Assembly: GCF_000426365.1 (NCBI RefSeq)
Contig: NZ_AUFF01000002.1
Location: 433,836-497,835, forward strand
DNA from: Arenimonas composti TR7-09 = DSM 18010
GTDB taxonomy: Bacteria > Pseudomonadota > Gammaproteobacteria > Xanthomonadales > Xanthomonadaceae
Length of the DNA stretch: 64,000 bases
Direction: 5' to 3'
The translations under genes and the position numbers were made by a program. The notes beneath the pieces are model-generated. The model made no database searches and was not told the DNA's origin. It worked only from the letters and a program-made list of their open reading frames with translations. Positions 8,632-16,586 of the stretch are shown here, one piece after another. Every line of letters begins with the position of its first letter. The stretch's first letter is position 1.

Positions 8632-9809
8632 CCGCAGATGGGCCGGCGGCAGAGGACCTGCTCGGGCACATACGGCGGGAATACGGTGACGGCGAGGTTG
8701 CGCTGCACCGGCCGGTCTTCGTCGGCGACGAGCGTCGCTGGCTGCGCGAGTGCGTGGAATCCAACTTCGTGTCGACCGCCGGCAGCCTGGTCGGCGAGTT
8801 CGAGCGCCGGCTCGCGGCGTTCACCGGCGCCGCGCACGTGGTCGCCACCGTCAACGGCACCTCGGCGCTGCACCTCGCGCTGCGCGTCGCCGGCGTCGAG
8901 CGCGGCGATGAGGTGCTGACGCAGGCGCTGAGCTTCGTCGCCACCGCCAACGCGATCGCCTACACCGGCGCCGAGCCGGTTTTCCTCGACGTCGACGCCG
9001 ACAGCCTCGGGCTCTCGCCGGTGGCGCTGGCGGCGTGGCTGCACGAGCACGCCGAACGGCGCGACGACGGCCGCGCCTGGAACCGCCGCAGCGGACGCCG
9101 CATCGCCGCCTGCGTGCCGATGCACACCTTCGGCAATCCGCTGCGCATCGCCGCGGTGGTGGCGATCTGCGCGGCGCACGGCATTCCGGTGGTGGAAGAC
9201 GCCGCCGAGGCGCTCGGCAGCCGCGCCGGCGACCGCCACGCCGGCACCTTCGGCGCGCTCGGCGTGCTCAGTTTCAACGGCAACAAGGTGATCACCACCG
9301 GCGGCGGCGGCGCGGTCCTGACCGACGACGCCGCGCTGGCCGCCCGCGCACGCCACCTGGGCACCACCGCGCGCTGCGCGCATCCCTACGAGTTCGTGCA
9401 CGACGAAGTCGGCTTCAACTACCGCCTGCCCAACCTCAATGCAGCGCTGGGCTGCGCCCAGATGGAGTCGCTGCCGATGATGCTGACGATCAAGGCCGAG
9501 GTGGCCGCGCGCTACCGGCGCTTCTTCCGCGACCGCGGCGTCGCCTTCGTCGAACCCTTGCCGGACACCAGCAGCAACCACTGGCTCAACGCGATCGTGC
9601 TGGCCTCGGCCGAGGACCGCGAGCCGCTGCTCGAAGCCACCGCCCGCGCCGGCGTCATGACCCGGCCGGTCTGGCGGCTGCTGTCGCAGCTGCCGATGTA
9701 CGCGCACTGCGCGCACGACGGCCTGGCGGTGAGCCGCGAACTGGCGCCGCGGCTGCTGAACCTGCCGTCGAGCGTGCCCGAGCGCGAGTTCGCGAGGCTG
9801 CGGCCGTGA
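8628..9809 (+). CDS. LegC-family PLP-dependent sugar aminotransferase
   Basis: The 393-residue protein is a DegT/DnrJ/EryC1-fold aminotransferase that adds a C4 amino group to a UDP-4-keto-6-deoxy-HexNAc. The PLP-lysine lies in LSFNGNKVITTGGGGAVL near residue 225. VNGTSALHLAL near residue 76 and VEDAAEALGS near 189 form the cofactor pocket, and MHTFGNPLRI is a LegC-type marker. The GTG start overlaps the previous stop (GTGA). Its partner is the dehydratase encoded immediately downstream. Together they should make a 4-amino-4,6-dideoxy-HexNAc nucleotide sugar, the precursor of bacillosamine-, legionaminate- or viosamine-type residues. Confidence 0.9.
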   Translation: MTADGPAAEDLLGHIRREYGDGEVALHRPVFVGDERRWLRECVESNFVSTAGSLVGEFERRLAAFTGAAHVVATVNGTSALHLALRVAGVERGDEVLTQALSFVATANAIAYTGAEPVFLDVDADSLGLSPVALAAWLHEHAERRDDGRAWNRRSGRRIAACVPMHTFGNPLRIAAVVAICAAHGIPVVEDAAEALGSRAGDRHAGTFGALGVLSFNGNKVITTGGGGAVLTDDAALAARARHLGTTARCAHPYEFVHDEVGFNYRLPNLNAALGCAQMESLPMMLTIKAEVAARYRRFFRDRGVAFVEPLPDTSSNHWLNAIVLASAEDREPLLEATARAGVMTRPVWRLLSQLPMYAHCAHDGLAVSRELAPRLLNLPSSVPEREFARLRP

Positions 9810-10993
9810 ACCTGCTGGCACTGCTCGGCCGCGACGGGCCGATGTTCGACACGGACATCGGCCGCCACGAGGAGGAGCTCACGGCGCAGGTGCGCGCCGG
9901 CCGGTTCCTGGTGATCGGCGGCGCCGGCTCGATCGGCCAGGCGGTGACCCGCGAGATCTTCCGGCGCCGGCCGAAGGTGCTGCACGTCGTCGACATCAGC
10001 GAGAACAACACCGTCGAACTGGTGCGCGACCTGCGCAGCACCCTCGGCTACATCGACGGCGATTTCCGCGCGTTCGCGATCGACTGCGGCGGCCGCGAGT
10101 TCGCGGCGCTGATGAATTCCGTCGACGGCTACGACGTCGTCTTCAACCTGTCGGCGCTCAAGCACGTGCGCAGCGAGAAGGACCCGTTCACGCTGATGCG
10201 GCTGGTGCGGGTGAACGTGCTCGACACCCTGCGTACGCTCGAACACGCGCAGCGCGCCGGTGCCCGCCGTTACTTCAGCGTGTCGACCGACAAGGCCGCC
10301 AACCCGGTGAACATGATGGGCGCCAGCAAGCGCCTGATGGAACGCTTCCTGATGCGCGCCAGCGCGCGCATGCCGGTGTCGACCGCGCGCTTCGCCAATG
10401 TCGCGTTCTCCGACGGATCGCTGCTGCACGGTTTCGAGCGGCGCCTGGCGAAAGGCCAGCCGATCTCGGCGCCGAACGACGTGCGCCGCTATTTCCTGAC
10501 GCCGCAGGAAGCCGGCGAGCTGTGCCTGGCCTCGGCCCTGCTCGGCGACAACCGCGACGTGTTCTTCCCGAAGTTCGCCGACACGATCGCGCCGGCGCGC
10601 TTCTCCGACATCGCGGTGCGCTTCCTGCAGGCGCGCGGCTATGTTCCTTACGAATGCGCCGACGAGGACGAGGCCCGCGGCCGCGCCGCCGAGCTGATCG
10701 CGCAGCGGCGCTGGCCGGTCTATTTCTTCGCCAGCGACACCACCGGCGAGAAGGACGTCGAGGAGTTCTACACCGGCGACGAGGACCTGGACCTGGCGCG
10801 CTTCGAGGCCATCGGCGTGATCCGCGCCCGCCCGGACCACGACCCGGCGCGGCTCGACGCCTTCCTGCAGGCGATCGAGGAACTGCGCCGGCGCCCGCGC
10901 TGGGAGCGCGGCGACCTGGTCGAACTCTTCAAGCGCACCTTGCCGGAGTTCCGCCACCAGGACACCGGCCGCTTCCTGGACGGGAGGATGTGA
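9806..10993 (+). CDS. UDP-N-acetylglucosamine 4,6-dehydratase family (CapD/LegB-like)
   Basis: A GTG start overlapping the aminotransferase stop gives 395 residues. The NAD site IGGAGSIGQ is near residue 36. The catalytic region is STDKAANPVNMMGASKR near residue 155; it has methionine where most short-chain dehydrogenases have tyrosine (MxxxK), as in the FlaA1/CapD branch. The enzyme should convert UDP-GlcNAc to a 4-keto-6-deoxy sugar for the LegC-type aminotransferase. The C-terminal 90 residues are charged and extend beyond the core fold. A much longer open frame runs upstream but overlaps the aminotransferase and is not coding. Confidence 0.88.
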   Translation: MNLLALLGRDGPMFDTDIGRHEEELTAQVRAGRFLVIGGAGSIGQAVTREIFRRRPKVLHVVDISENNTVELVRDLRSTLGYIDGDFRAFAIDCGGREFAALMNSVDGYDVVFNLSALKHVRSEKDPFTLMRLVRVNVLDTLRTLEHAQRAGARRYFSVSTDKAANPVNMMGASKRLMERFLMRASARMPVSTARFANVAFSDGSLLHGFERRLAKGQPISAPNDVRRYFLTPQEAGELCLASALLGDNRDVFFPKFADTIAPARFSDIAVRFLQARGYVPYECADEDEARGRAAELIAQRRWPVYFFASDTTGEKDVEEFYTGDEDLDLARFEAIGVIRARPDHDPARLDAFLQAIEELRRRPRWERGDLVELFKRTLPEFRHQDTGRFLDGRM

Positions 10994-11673
10994 TGCAGCG
11001 GGTATTCGACATCCTGCTTTCCGGCTTCGCGTTGCTGGTCTTCCTGCCGCTGATGCTGCCGGTGATGCTGGCGCTGCGCCTGAGCGGCGAGGGCGAGGTG
11101 TTCTTCGTACAGTCGCGGATCGGCCGCCACGGCCGCCCGTTCGGTCTGTACAAGTTCGCGACGATGCTGCGCGACAGCCCGTCGATGGGCACCGGCACCG
11201 TGACCCTGAAGGACGACCCGCGGGTGCTGCCGATGGGGCGCTTCCTGCGCCGCTACAAGATCAACGAGCTGCCGCAGCTGCTCAACGTGCTGCGCGGCGA
11301 CATGAGCCTGGTCGGGCCGCGGCCGCAGACCACGCGCTGCTTCGAGGCCTACCCGGAACGCTCGCGCGCGGCGATCCTGCAGGTGCCGCCGGGGATGTCG
11401 GGCATCGGCGCGATCGTCTTCCACGACGAGGAGCAGCTGCTGCAGGACGGCGCCGCCGAGGACCTCTACGACCGCGTGATCATGCCGTACAAGGGACTGA
11501 TCGAAGAGTGGTACGTGGCGCGGCGCGGGCTGCGCGTCTACCTGGCCTGCCTGGCGCTGACGGTGTGGGTCGTGCTGCGGCCGCGCTCGGGCGCGGTGTG
11601 GACGCTGTTCCCGGACCTGCCGCCGCCGCCGCCGGAACTGGCGGCTCCGCTCGCCTGGAGGGACCGCCGGTGA
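10993..11673 (+). CDS. Initiating sugar-phosphate transferase (PglC/WcaJ type)
   Basis: The 226-residue protein is a small monotopic phosphoglycosyl transferase that loads the first sugar-1-phosphate onto undecaprenyl phosphate and so commits the repeat unit. A single re-entrant hydrophobic segment occupies residues 6-28. The family core follows: FVQSRIGRHGRPFGLYKFAT near residue 36, LRRYKINELPQLLNVLRGD near 84 and SLVGPRPQ near 105. It has only the catalytic domain, like PglC, rather than the large WcaJ form. The start is the ATG of a TGATG junction with the dehydratase. It is the only clear initiating transferase in the window. A second hydrophobic stretch near the C-terminus is unexplained. 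Confidence 0.9.
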   Translation: MQRVFDILLSGFALLVFLPLMLPVMLALRLSGEGEVFFVQSRIGRHGRPFGLYKFATMLRDSPSMGTGTVTLKDDPRVLPMGRFLRRYKINELPQLLNVLRGDMSLVGPRPQTTRCFEAYPERSRAAILQVPPGMSGIGAIVFHDEEQLLQDGAAEDLYDRVIMPYKGLIEEWYVARRGLRVYLACLALTVWVVLRPRSGAVWTLFPDLPPPPPELAAPLAWRDRR

Positions 11674-12449
11674 AGCTGGTTTTCGACGAGAGGATGGTCC
11701 GCCACATCCGCGAGGCGCGGATCGCCGAGCACGGCCGCGACTCCAGGCTGCTGGCGCTCGCCGAGCGCCTGCTGGCCAATCCGCTGCTGCGCTGGCCGCT
11801 CGGGATCTTCGAGCATGTCGCCGGCTTCCTGCTGGCGCTGCCGATACCGCTGTATGCCGGCGTCGTCGGCTTCGTGGCGACCCACATGCGCGGGTTGCCG
11901 GCCTACGGCGGCATGTACGTGCGCGCGCTGTACTGGCGCCGGAAGCTCGGGCGGATGGCGCCGAACGTCTTCATCGACCAGGGCGTGTTCTTCGCGTTCC
12001 CGCGGGCGGTGCGCCTCGACGAGTTCGCCTACATCGACAAGAACGTGCTGCTGATGAGCCGCACGGTGAAGGTCGGCCGGCGGGTGCACATCGCGCCGCG
12101 GGTGTTCGTCAGCGGCGGCGGCGATTTCGAGATCGAGGACTACGCCTGCATCGCCACCAACACCAATGTGATCACCTCCACCGAGGTGCTCGCCGACGGC
12201 GCCCGCTGCTCCGGACCGATGGTCAGCGCCGCGCAGCGCAAGGTCTTCCGCGGCAAGGTGCTGATCCGCCGCGACGCCTTCATCGGCGCCGGCGCGACGC
12301 TGCTGCCGGGGGTCGAGATCGGCACCGGGTCGGTGGTCGGGGCCGGCGCGGTGATCACCCGCGCCACCGAGCCCTGGGGCATCTACGTCGGCGCGAAGGC
12401 GGTGCGGCTCGGCGACCGCGAACCGGTCAGGCACGGGGACGATCCATGA
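11670..12449 (+). CDS. Hexapeptide-repeat acyltransferase
   Basis: The GTG start overlaps the preceding stop, giving 259 residues. A positively charged N-terminal region with one hydrophobic segment (about residues 47-68) precedes a left-handed beta-helix made of hexapeptide repeats, such as GRRVHIAPRVFVSGG near residue 135 and FIGAGATLLPGVEIGTGSVV near 205. This fold is typical of O- and N-acetyltransferases using acetyl-CoA. The protein lacks the NeuD/PglD-type N-terminal domain, so it is more likely to acetylate a sugar at the membrane than to complete bacillosamine. The exact substrate cannot be read from sequence. Confidence 0.8.
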   Translation: MKLVFDERMVRHIREARIAEHGRDSRLLALAERLLANPLLRWPLGIFEHVAGFLLALPIPLYAGVVGFVATHMRGLPAYGGMYVRALYWRRKLGRMAPNVFIDQGVFFAFPRAVRLDEFAYIDKNVLLMSRTVKVGRRVHIAPRVFVSGGGDFEIEDYACIATNTNVITSTEVLADGARCSGPMVSAAQRKVFRGKVLIRRDAFIGAGATLLPGVEIGTGSVVGAGAVITRATEPWGIYVGAKAVRLGDREPVRHGDDP

Positions 12450-13456
12450 AGATCCTGGTCACCGGCAGCGCCGGCTTCATCGGCCACCACCTCGCGGCGG
12501 CGCTGCTGGCGCGCGGCGACGAGGTCGTGGGGCTCGACAACCTCAACGACTACTACGACGTGGACCTGAAGCGGGCGCGGCTGGCGCGGCTGGCGGCATC
12601 GCCGGGCTATTCGCACGTGCATGCCGACCTCGCCGACCGCGCCGCGGTGGAGGCGCTGTTCGCCGGCCACCGGCCGCAGCGGGTCGTGCACCTCGCGGCC
12701 CAGGCCGGGGTCCGCTACGCCGCCGGCAACCCGCACGTGTACGCGCAGAGCAATGTGGTCGGCATGCTGCACGTGCTCGAGGGCTGCCGCCATCACGGCG
12801 TCGAACACCTGGTGTTCGCCTCCAGCAGCTCGGTCTACGGCGCCAACCGGCGCATGCCCTTCACCGAGGGGCAGGGCACCGAGCACCCGCTGACGATGTA
12901 CGCGGCGACCAAGAAGGCGAACGAGATGATGGCGCACGCCTACGCCCACCTCTACGGCTTTCCCTGCACCGGCCTGCGCTTCTTCACGGTCTACGGGCCC
13001 TGGGGCCGGCCGGACATGGCGCTGTTCCTGTTCACCCGGGCGATCCTCGCCGGCGAGCCGCTGCGGGTGTTCAACCACGGCCGCCACCGGCGCAGCTTCA
13101 CCTACGTCGACGACATCGTCGACGGCGTCGTCCGCGTGCTCGACAACCCGCCGGCGCCGGATCCGGACTGGTCGGCCGACGCGCCGGACCCGGCGGTGAG
13201 CGGGGTGGCGCCGTACCGGATCTTCAACATCGGCAACGAGCAGCCGGTGGAACTGCTGCGCTACATCGAAGTGCTGGAGCAGTGCCTGGGCCGCAAGGCG
13301 GTACTGGAACTGCTGCCGCTGCAGCCCGGGGACGTACCCGACACCGAGGCCGACGTCGGCCGCCTCGCCGACTGCCTGGGCTACCGGCCGCGGGTGCCGG
13401 TGGAGGAGGGCGTGGCCCGATTCGTGGCCTGGTACCGCGATTACTACCGTCTCTGA
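12446..13456 (+). CDS. UDP-glucuronate 4-epimerase, copy 2
   Basis: The 336-residue paralogue of the gene at 4164 has the same motifs: GSAGFIG at residues 7-13, YAATK at 152-156, and [19 protein letters not shown]. By eye it is closer to copy 1 than to copy 3, sharing a near-identical tail around [20 protein letters not shown]. Its composition is uniformly GC-rich, unlike copy 1. The ATG overlaps the acyltransferase stop. It is the last gene of the first module; a putative promoter follows before the export genes. Confidence 0.92.
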   Translation: MKILVTGSAGFIGHHLAAALLARGDEVVGLDNLNDYYDVDLKRARLARLAASPGYSHVHADLADRAAVEALFAGHRPQRVVHLAAQAGVRYAAGNPHVYAQSNVVGMLHVLEGCRHHGVEHLVFASSSSVYGANRRMPFTEGQGTEHPLTMYAATKKANEMMAHAYAHLYGFPCTGLRFFTVYGPWGRPDMALFLFTRAILAGEPLRVFNHGRHRRSFTYVDDIVDGVVRVLDNPPAPDPDWSADAPDPAVSGVAPYRIFNIGNEQPVELLRYIEVLEQCLGRKAVLELLPLQPGDVPDTEADVGRLADCLGYRPRVPVEEGVARFVAWYRDYYRL

Positions 13457-13505
13457 GCCCGTCGCCCCACGGCAACAGCCTTCAGGGCCCATCACGCGAC
13501 GGTTT

Positions 13506-13533
13506 TTGCGGCATTGCCCCGACGGGGCATAAT
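13506..13533 (+). promoter_or_regulatory. Putative sigma70 promoter for the export module
   Basis: TTGCGG (13506-13511) and CATAAT (13528-13533) are separated by 16 bases. This is a reasonable sigma70 pair placed about 25 bases upstream of the export lipoprotein start. The spacer contains a 6-bp inverted repeat, TGCCCC-GAC-GGGGCA at 13515-13529, which could be a repressor or activator site. GGAG at 13549-13552 is the ribosome-binding site of the next gene. This is sequence inspection only. Confidence 0.5.
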
Positions 13534-13557
13534 CCGGCGTCCCCCTGCGGAGTTCCC

Positions 13558-14280
13558 ATGAGAAGCCACCTGATACGGGCCCTGCTCGTGCTCGCCGTCC
13601 TCCTGCTGTCCGCCTGCGTGACCAGCAACACCGGCAACCTCCGCGCCGGCAACGCCCGCGCCGTGGTCGCGGCCGAGTCGCTGCCCGCCCCCGACAGCAC
13701 CGGCGCCGGTGGCGCCTACACCGGCGTGCCCGACTACCGTATCGGTGCCCTCGACCTGTTGCAGGTCAGTGTCTTCCAGCTCGACGCGATGAGCCGCGAG
13801 GTCCGCGTCAACTCGTCGGGCATGATCTCGCTGCCGCTGATCGGCGCGGTCGCCGCCGGCGGCAAGACGGTGCCGGAGCTCGAGCAGGAGATCGCCTCGC
13901 GACTCACCGAGGACTACCTGCAGAACCCGCAGGTCAGCGTCTTCGTGAAGGAGTACACCAGCCAGCGCGTCACCGTCGAAGGCGCGGTGAACAAGCCCGG
14001 CATCTTCCCGATCACCGGCCGCACCAGCCTGCTGCAGGCGGTGGCGATGAGCGAGGGCCTGACCCCGCTGGCCGACCCGGGCGCGGTGGTGGTGTTCCGC
14101 ACGATCGGCGGCCAGCGGATGGCGGCGCTGTTCGACCTGCGCGAGATCCGCGCCGGCAACGCCGAGGACCCGCAGGTCTACGGCGACGACATCATCGTCA
14201 TCGACCAGTCCGGCCCGCGTACCGCCCTCAAGACGATCACCGAGAGCCTGCGCGGCATCGTTGGTTTCCGCACCTTCTGA
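13558..14280 (+). CDS. Polysaccharide export outer-membrane lipoprotein (Wza/GfcE family)
   Basis: This 240-residue lipoprotein begins with a signal peptide and the lipobox LLLSAC, with the lipidated cysteine at residue 20. Next comes a polysaccharide export domain (YRIGALDLLQVSVFQLD near residue 60) and a SLBB-like domain (VTVEGAVNKPGIFPITG near 138). It is expected to form the outer-membrane channel for polymer export together with the co-polymerase encoded just downstream. It is shorter than Escherichia coli Wza (about 380 residues), with one clear SLBB repeat. The ATG at 13558 has GGAG at proper spacing; the open frame before it lies in the previous gene. Confidence 0.92.
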   Translation: MRSHLIRALLVLAVLLLSACVTSNTGNLRAGNARAVVAAESLPAPDSTGAGGAYTGVPDYRIGALDLLQVSVFQLDAMSREVRVNSSGMISLPLIGAVAAGGKTVPELEQEIASRLTEDYLQNPQVSVFVKEYTSQRVTVEGAVNKPGIFPITGRTSLLQAVAMSEGLTPLADPGAVVVFRTIGGQRMAALFDLREIRAGNAEDPQVYGDDIIVIDQSGPRTALKTITESLRGIVGFRTF

Positions 14281-14299
14281 TTCCTGGACCCCCCGGCCA

Positions 14300-16579
14300 A
14301 TGACTGACGCCATCGATACCAACGACGCCTCCGGCCTTCCCACCCCCGCGGGGCAGCCGAACCGCCAGCTGGCGCTTCCGCGAGACCGGCCGCTGAGCAC
14401 CGAGGTCTCGCCGCCCGAGAACGGCGACGGCGGCGACGAAATCAGCCTGCTCGACTACTGGCGCGTCATCGTCAAGCGCCGCTGGACGGTGCTGGCGACC
14501 CTGGCCATCGTGCTGGTGACGGCCCTGGTCGGCACCCTGCTGATGACGCCGATCTACCGCGCCTCGGTGACCCTGCAGATCGAGCGCGACACCATGCAGG
14601 TCGTGCAGGTCGAAGGCTTCACGCCGGAGGAATCCGGCGTCGGCGGCGACTTCTACATGACCCAGTACGAGTTGCTGAAGAGCCGCTCGCTGGCGCAGCG
14701 GGTGATCAGCGAACTCGACCTCGAGAACGACCCCGCCTACCAGGCGATGACCGCGCCCTCGCCGTGGAAGGCGCTGTTCGGCTCCGGCGGCGGCGACGAG
14801 GACACCGTGGTCGATGCCGCGGTCGCCGAGGCCGCCGAGTCCGACCGCCAGAGCGCGATGATCACCGCGTTCCTGAACCGGCTGAGCGTCGAGCCGGTGC
14901 GCAATTCGCGCCTGGTGCGGGTGCACTTCGACAGCCCGGACGCGGCGTTCTCGCAGCGGGTGATCAACGCGCTGGCCGAGGCCTTCATCGCCAGCAATCT
15001 CGAGCGCCGCTTCGAGGCTTCGTCCTACGCCAAGACCTACCTGGAAGAGCGGCTCGAGCAGCTGAAGATCAAGCTCGAGGATTCGGAGAAGGAACTGGTC
15101 GCCTTCGCCCAGCGTGAGCGCATCGTCGATTCGTCCAACGGCACCCCGCTGCCGGCGCAGAGCCTGGCCGAACTCAACACGGCGCTGGCCAAGGCCCAGG
15201 ACGAGCGCATCCGTGCCGAGGCGCGCTGGCGCCAGGCCGAGGCCGCCAGCGGCATGGGCCTGAGCTCGGTGCTCGGCAGCACGATCATCCAGACCCTGCA
15301 GGAAACCCGCGCCGGGCTGCAGGCGCAGTACCAGGAGAAGCTGAGCGTCTTCAAGCCGGCGTTCCCGGAAATGCAGCAGCTGCAGGCGCAGATCGACGAG
15401 CTCGACCGCCTGATCGCCACCGAGGTCGCCAACATCAAGCTCTCGATCCGCGCCGAGTACCAGGCGGCGCTGGCGCAGGAGCAGCTGCTGCGCAACCAGA
15501 TCAACACGGTCAAGGACGAGGTGCTGGATCTGCAGAGCCGCAGCATCCAGTTCAACATCCTGCGCCGCGAGGTCGACACCAACCGCCAGCAGTACGAGGC
15601 GCTGCTGCAGCGCTACAAGGAGATCGGCGTCGCCGGCGGCGTCGGCACCAACAACATCTCGATCGTCGACAGCGCCGAGCGCCCGCGCTTCGCGCACAGC
15701 CCGAGCCTGGGCCTGAACCTGGCGATCGGCCTGCTGCTGGGCCTGTTCCTCGGCATCCTGCTGGCCTTCCTGTTCGAGCTGATCGACGACAGCCTGAAGA
15801 GCCCGGAGGACATCGAGCGCCTGCTCGGCCAGTCGGTGCTCGGCGTGATCCCGCGCCTGAAGGCGCCGATGACCCCGGCGCAGGCGCTGGCCGACCCGCG
15901 CTCGGCCTTCGCCGAGGCCTACCGCTCGGTGCGCACCGCGCTGCAGTTCTCCACCGATACCGGGGTGCCGCGCTGCCTGCTGGTGACCAGCGCGACCCCG
16001 TCCGAGGGCAAGTCGACCACCGCGCTGACCCTGGCCCGCAACTTCGCCGAGCTCGGCAAGCGGGTGCTGATCATCGACGGCGACCTGCGCAATCCGTCGC
16101 TGCACCGGATGATTTCCAGCGACAACAGCACCGGCCTGAGCAACTACCTCGCCGGCGCCGCGAAGGCCGTCGACGTGATCCGCCCGACCGACGTCCCGAA
16201 CCTGAGCTTCATGCCGACCGGCCCGCTGCCGCCGAACCCGGCCGAGCTGCTGATGGGCGCCAAGATGGTGGCGCTGGTGCGGGTGGCCAGCGAGAAGTAC
16301 GACCAGGTGATCATCGACGGCCCGCCGGTGATGGGCCTGGCCGACGCCCCGATCCTGGCGAACATGGCCAGCGGCACGCTGCTGATCGTCGAGGCCGGCT
16401 CGACCCGCATCTCGGTCGCCCGCAATGCGCTCAAGCGCCTGTACGCGGCGCGCGCGCACGTGATCGGCGCGCTGCTGACCAAGTACAGCTCGAAGCAGGG
16501 CGGCTACGCCTACGGCGGCTACAGCTACTACTCGTACGGCGCCTCCGGCGAGACGCAGAAGCAGCTGGGAACGCGCTGA
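14300..16579 (+). CDS. Polysaccharide co-polymerase and tyrosine autokinase (Wzc type)
   Basis: The 759-residue protein fuses a Wzz/GNVR chain-length domain to a BY-kinase. Transmembrane segments lie near residues 66-86 and 470-496, with a long coiled-coil periplasmic part between them. The kinase has Walker A TPSEGKSTT near 567, Walker A' VLIIDGDLRNP near 588 and Walker B YDQVIIDGPPV near 670. The C-terminus is a tyrosine cluster (GGYAYGGYSYYSYGASGE) that is the expected autophosphorylation site. It should control chain length and drive export through the lipoprotein encoded upstream. The ATG at 14300 is preferred over a TTG 39 bases upstream inside the previous gene. Confidence 0.93.
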   Translation: MTDAIDTNDASGLPTPAGQPNRQLALPRDRPLSTEVSPPENGDGGDEISLLDYWRVIVKRRWTVLATLAIVLVTALVGTLLMTPIYRASVTLQIERDTMQVVQVEGFTPEESGVGGDFYMTQYELLKSRSLAQRVISELDLENDPAYQAMTAPSPWKALFGSGGGDEDTVVDAAVAEAAESDRQSAMITAFLNRLSVEPVRNSRLVRVHFDSPDAAFSQRVINALAEAFIASNLERRFEASSYAKTYLEERLEQLKIKLEDSEKELVAFAQRERIVDSSNGTPLPAQSLAELNTALAKAQDERIRAEARWRQAEAASGMGLSSVLGSTIIQTLQETRAGLQAQYQEKLSVFKPAFPEMQQLQAQIDELDRLIATEVANIKLSIRAEYQAALAQEQLLRNQINTVKDEVLDLQSRSIQFNILRREVDTNRQQYEALLQRYKEIGVAGGVGTNNISIVDSAERPRFAHSPSLGLNLAIGLLLGLFLGILLAFLFELIDDSLKSPEDIERLLGQSVLGVIPRLKAPMTPAQALADPRSAFAEAYRSVRTALQFSTDTGVPRCLLVTSATPSEGKSTTALTLARNFAELGKRVLIIDGDLRNPSLHRMISSDNSTGLSNYLAGAAKAVDVIRPTDVPNLSFMPTGPLPPNPAELLMGAKMVALVRVASEKYDQVIIDGPPVMGLADAPILANMASGTLLIVEAGSTRISVARNALKRLYAARAHVIGALLTKYSSKQGGYAYGGYSYYSYGASGETQKQLGTR

Positions 16580-16586
16580 GGACGCC

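Noticed and set aside
13515..13529. TGCCCC-GAC-GGGGCA hairpin as a terminator of the first module
   Set aside because: The stem is only 6 bp and is not followed by a T-run; it lies in the spacer of a better promoter candidate.
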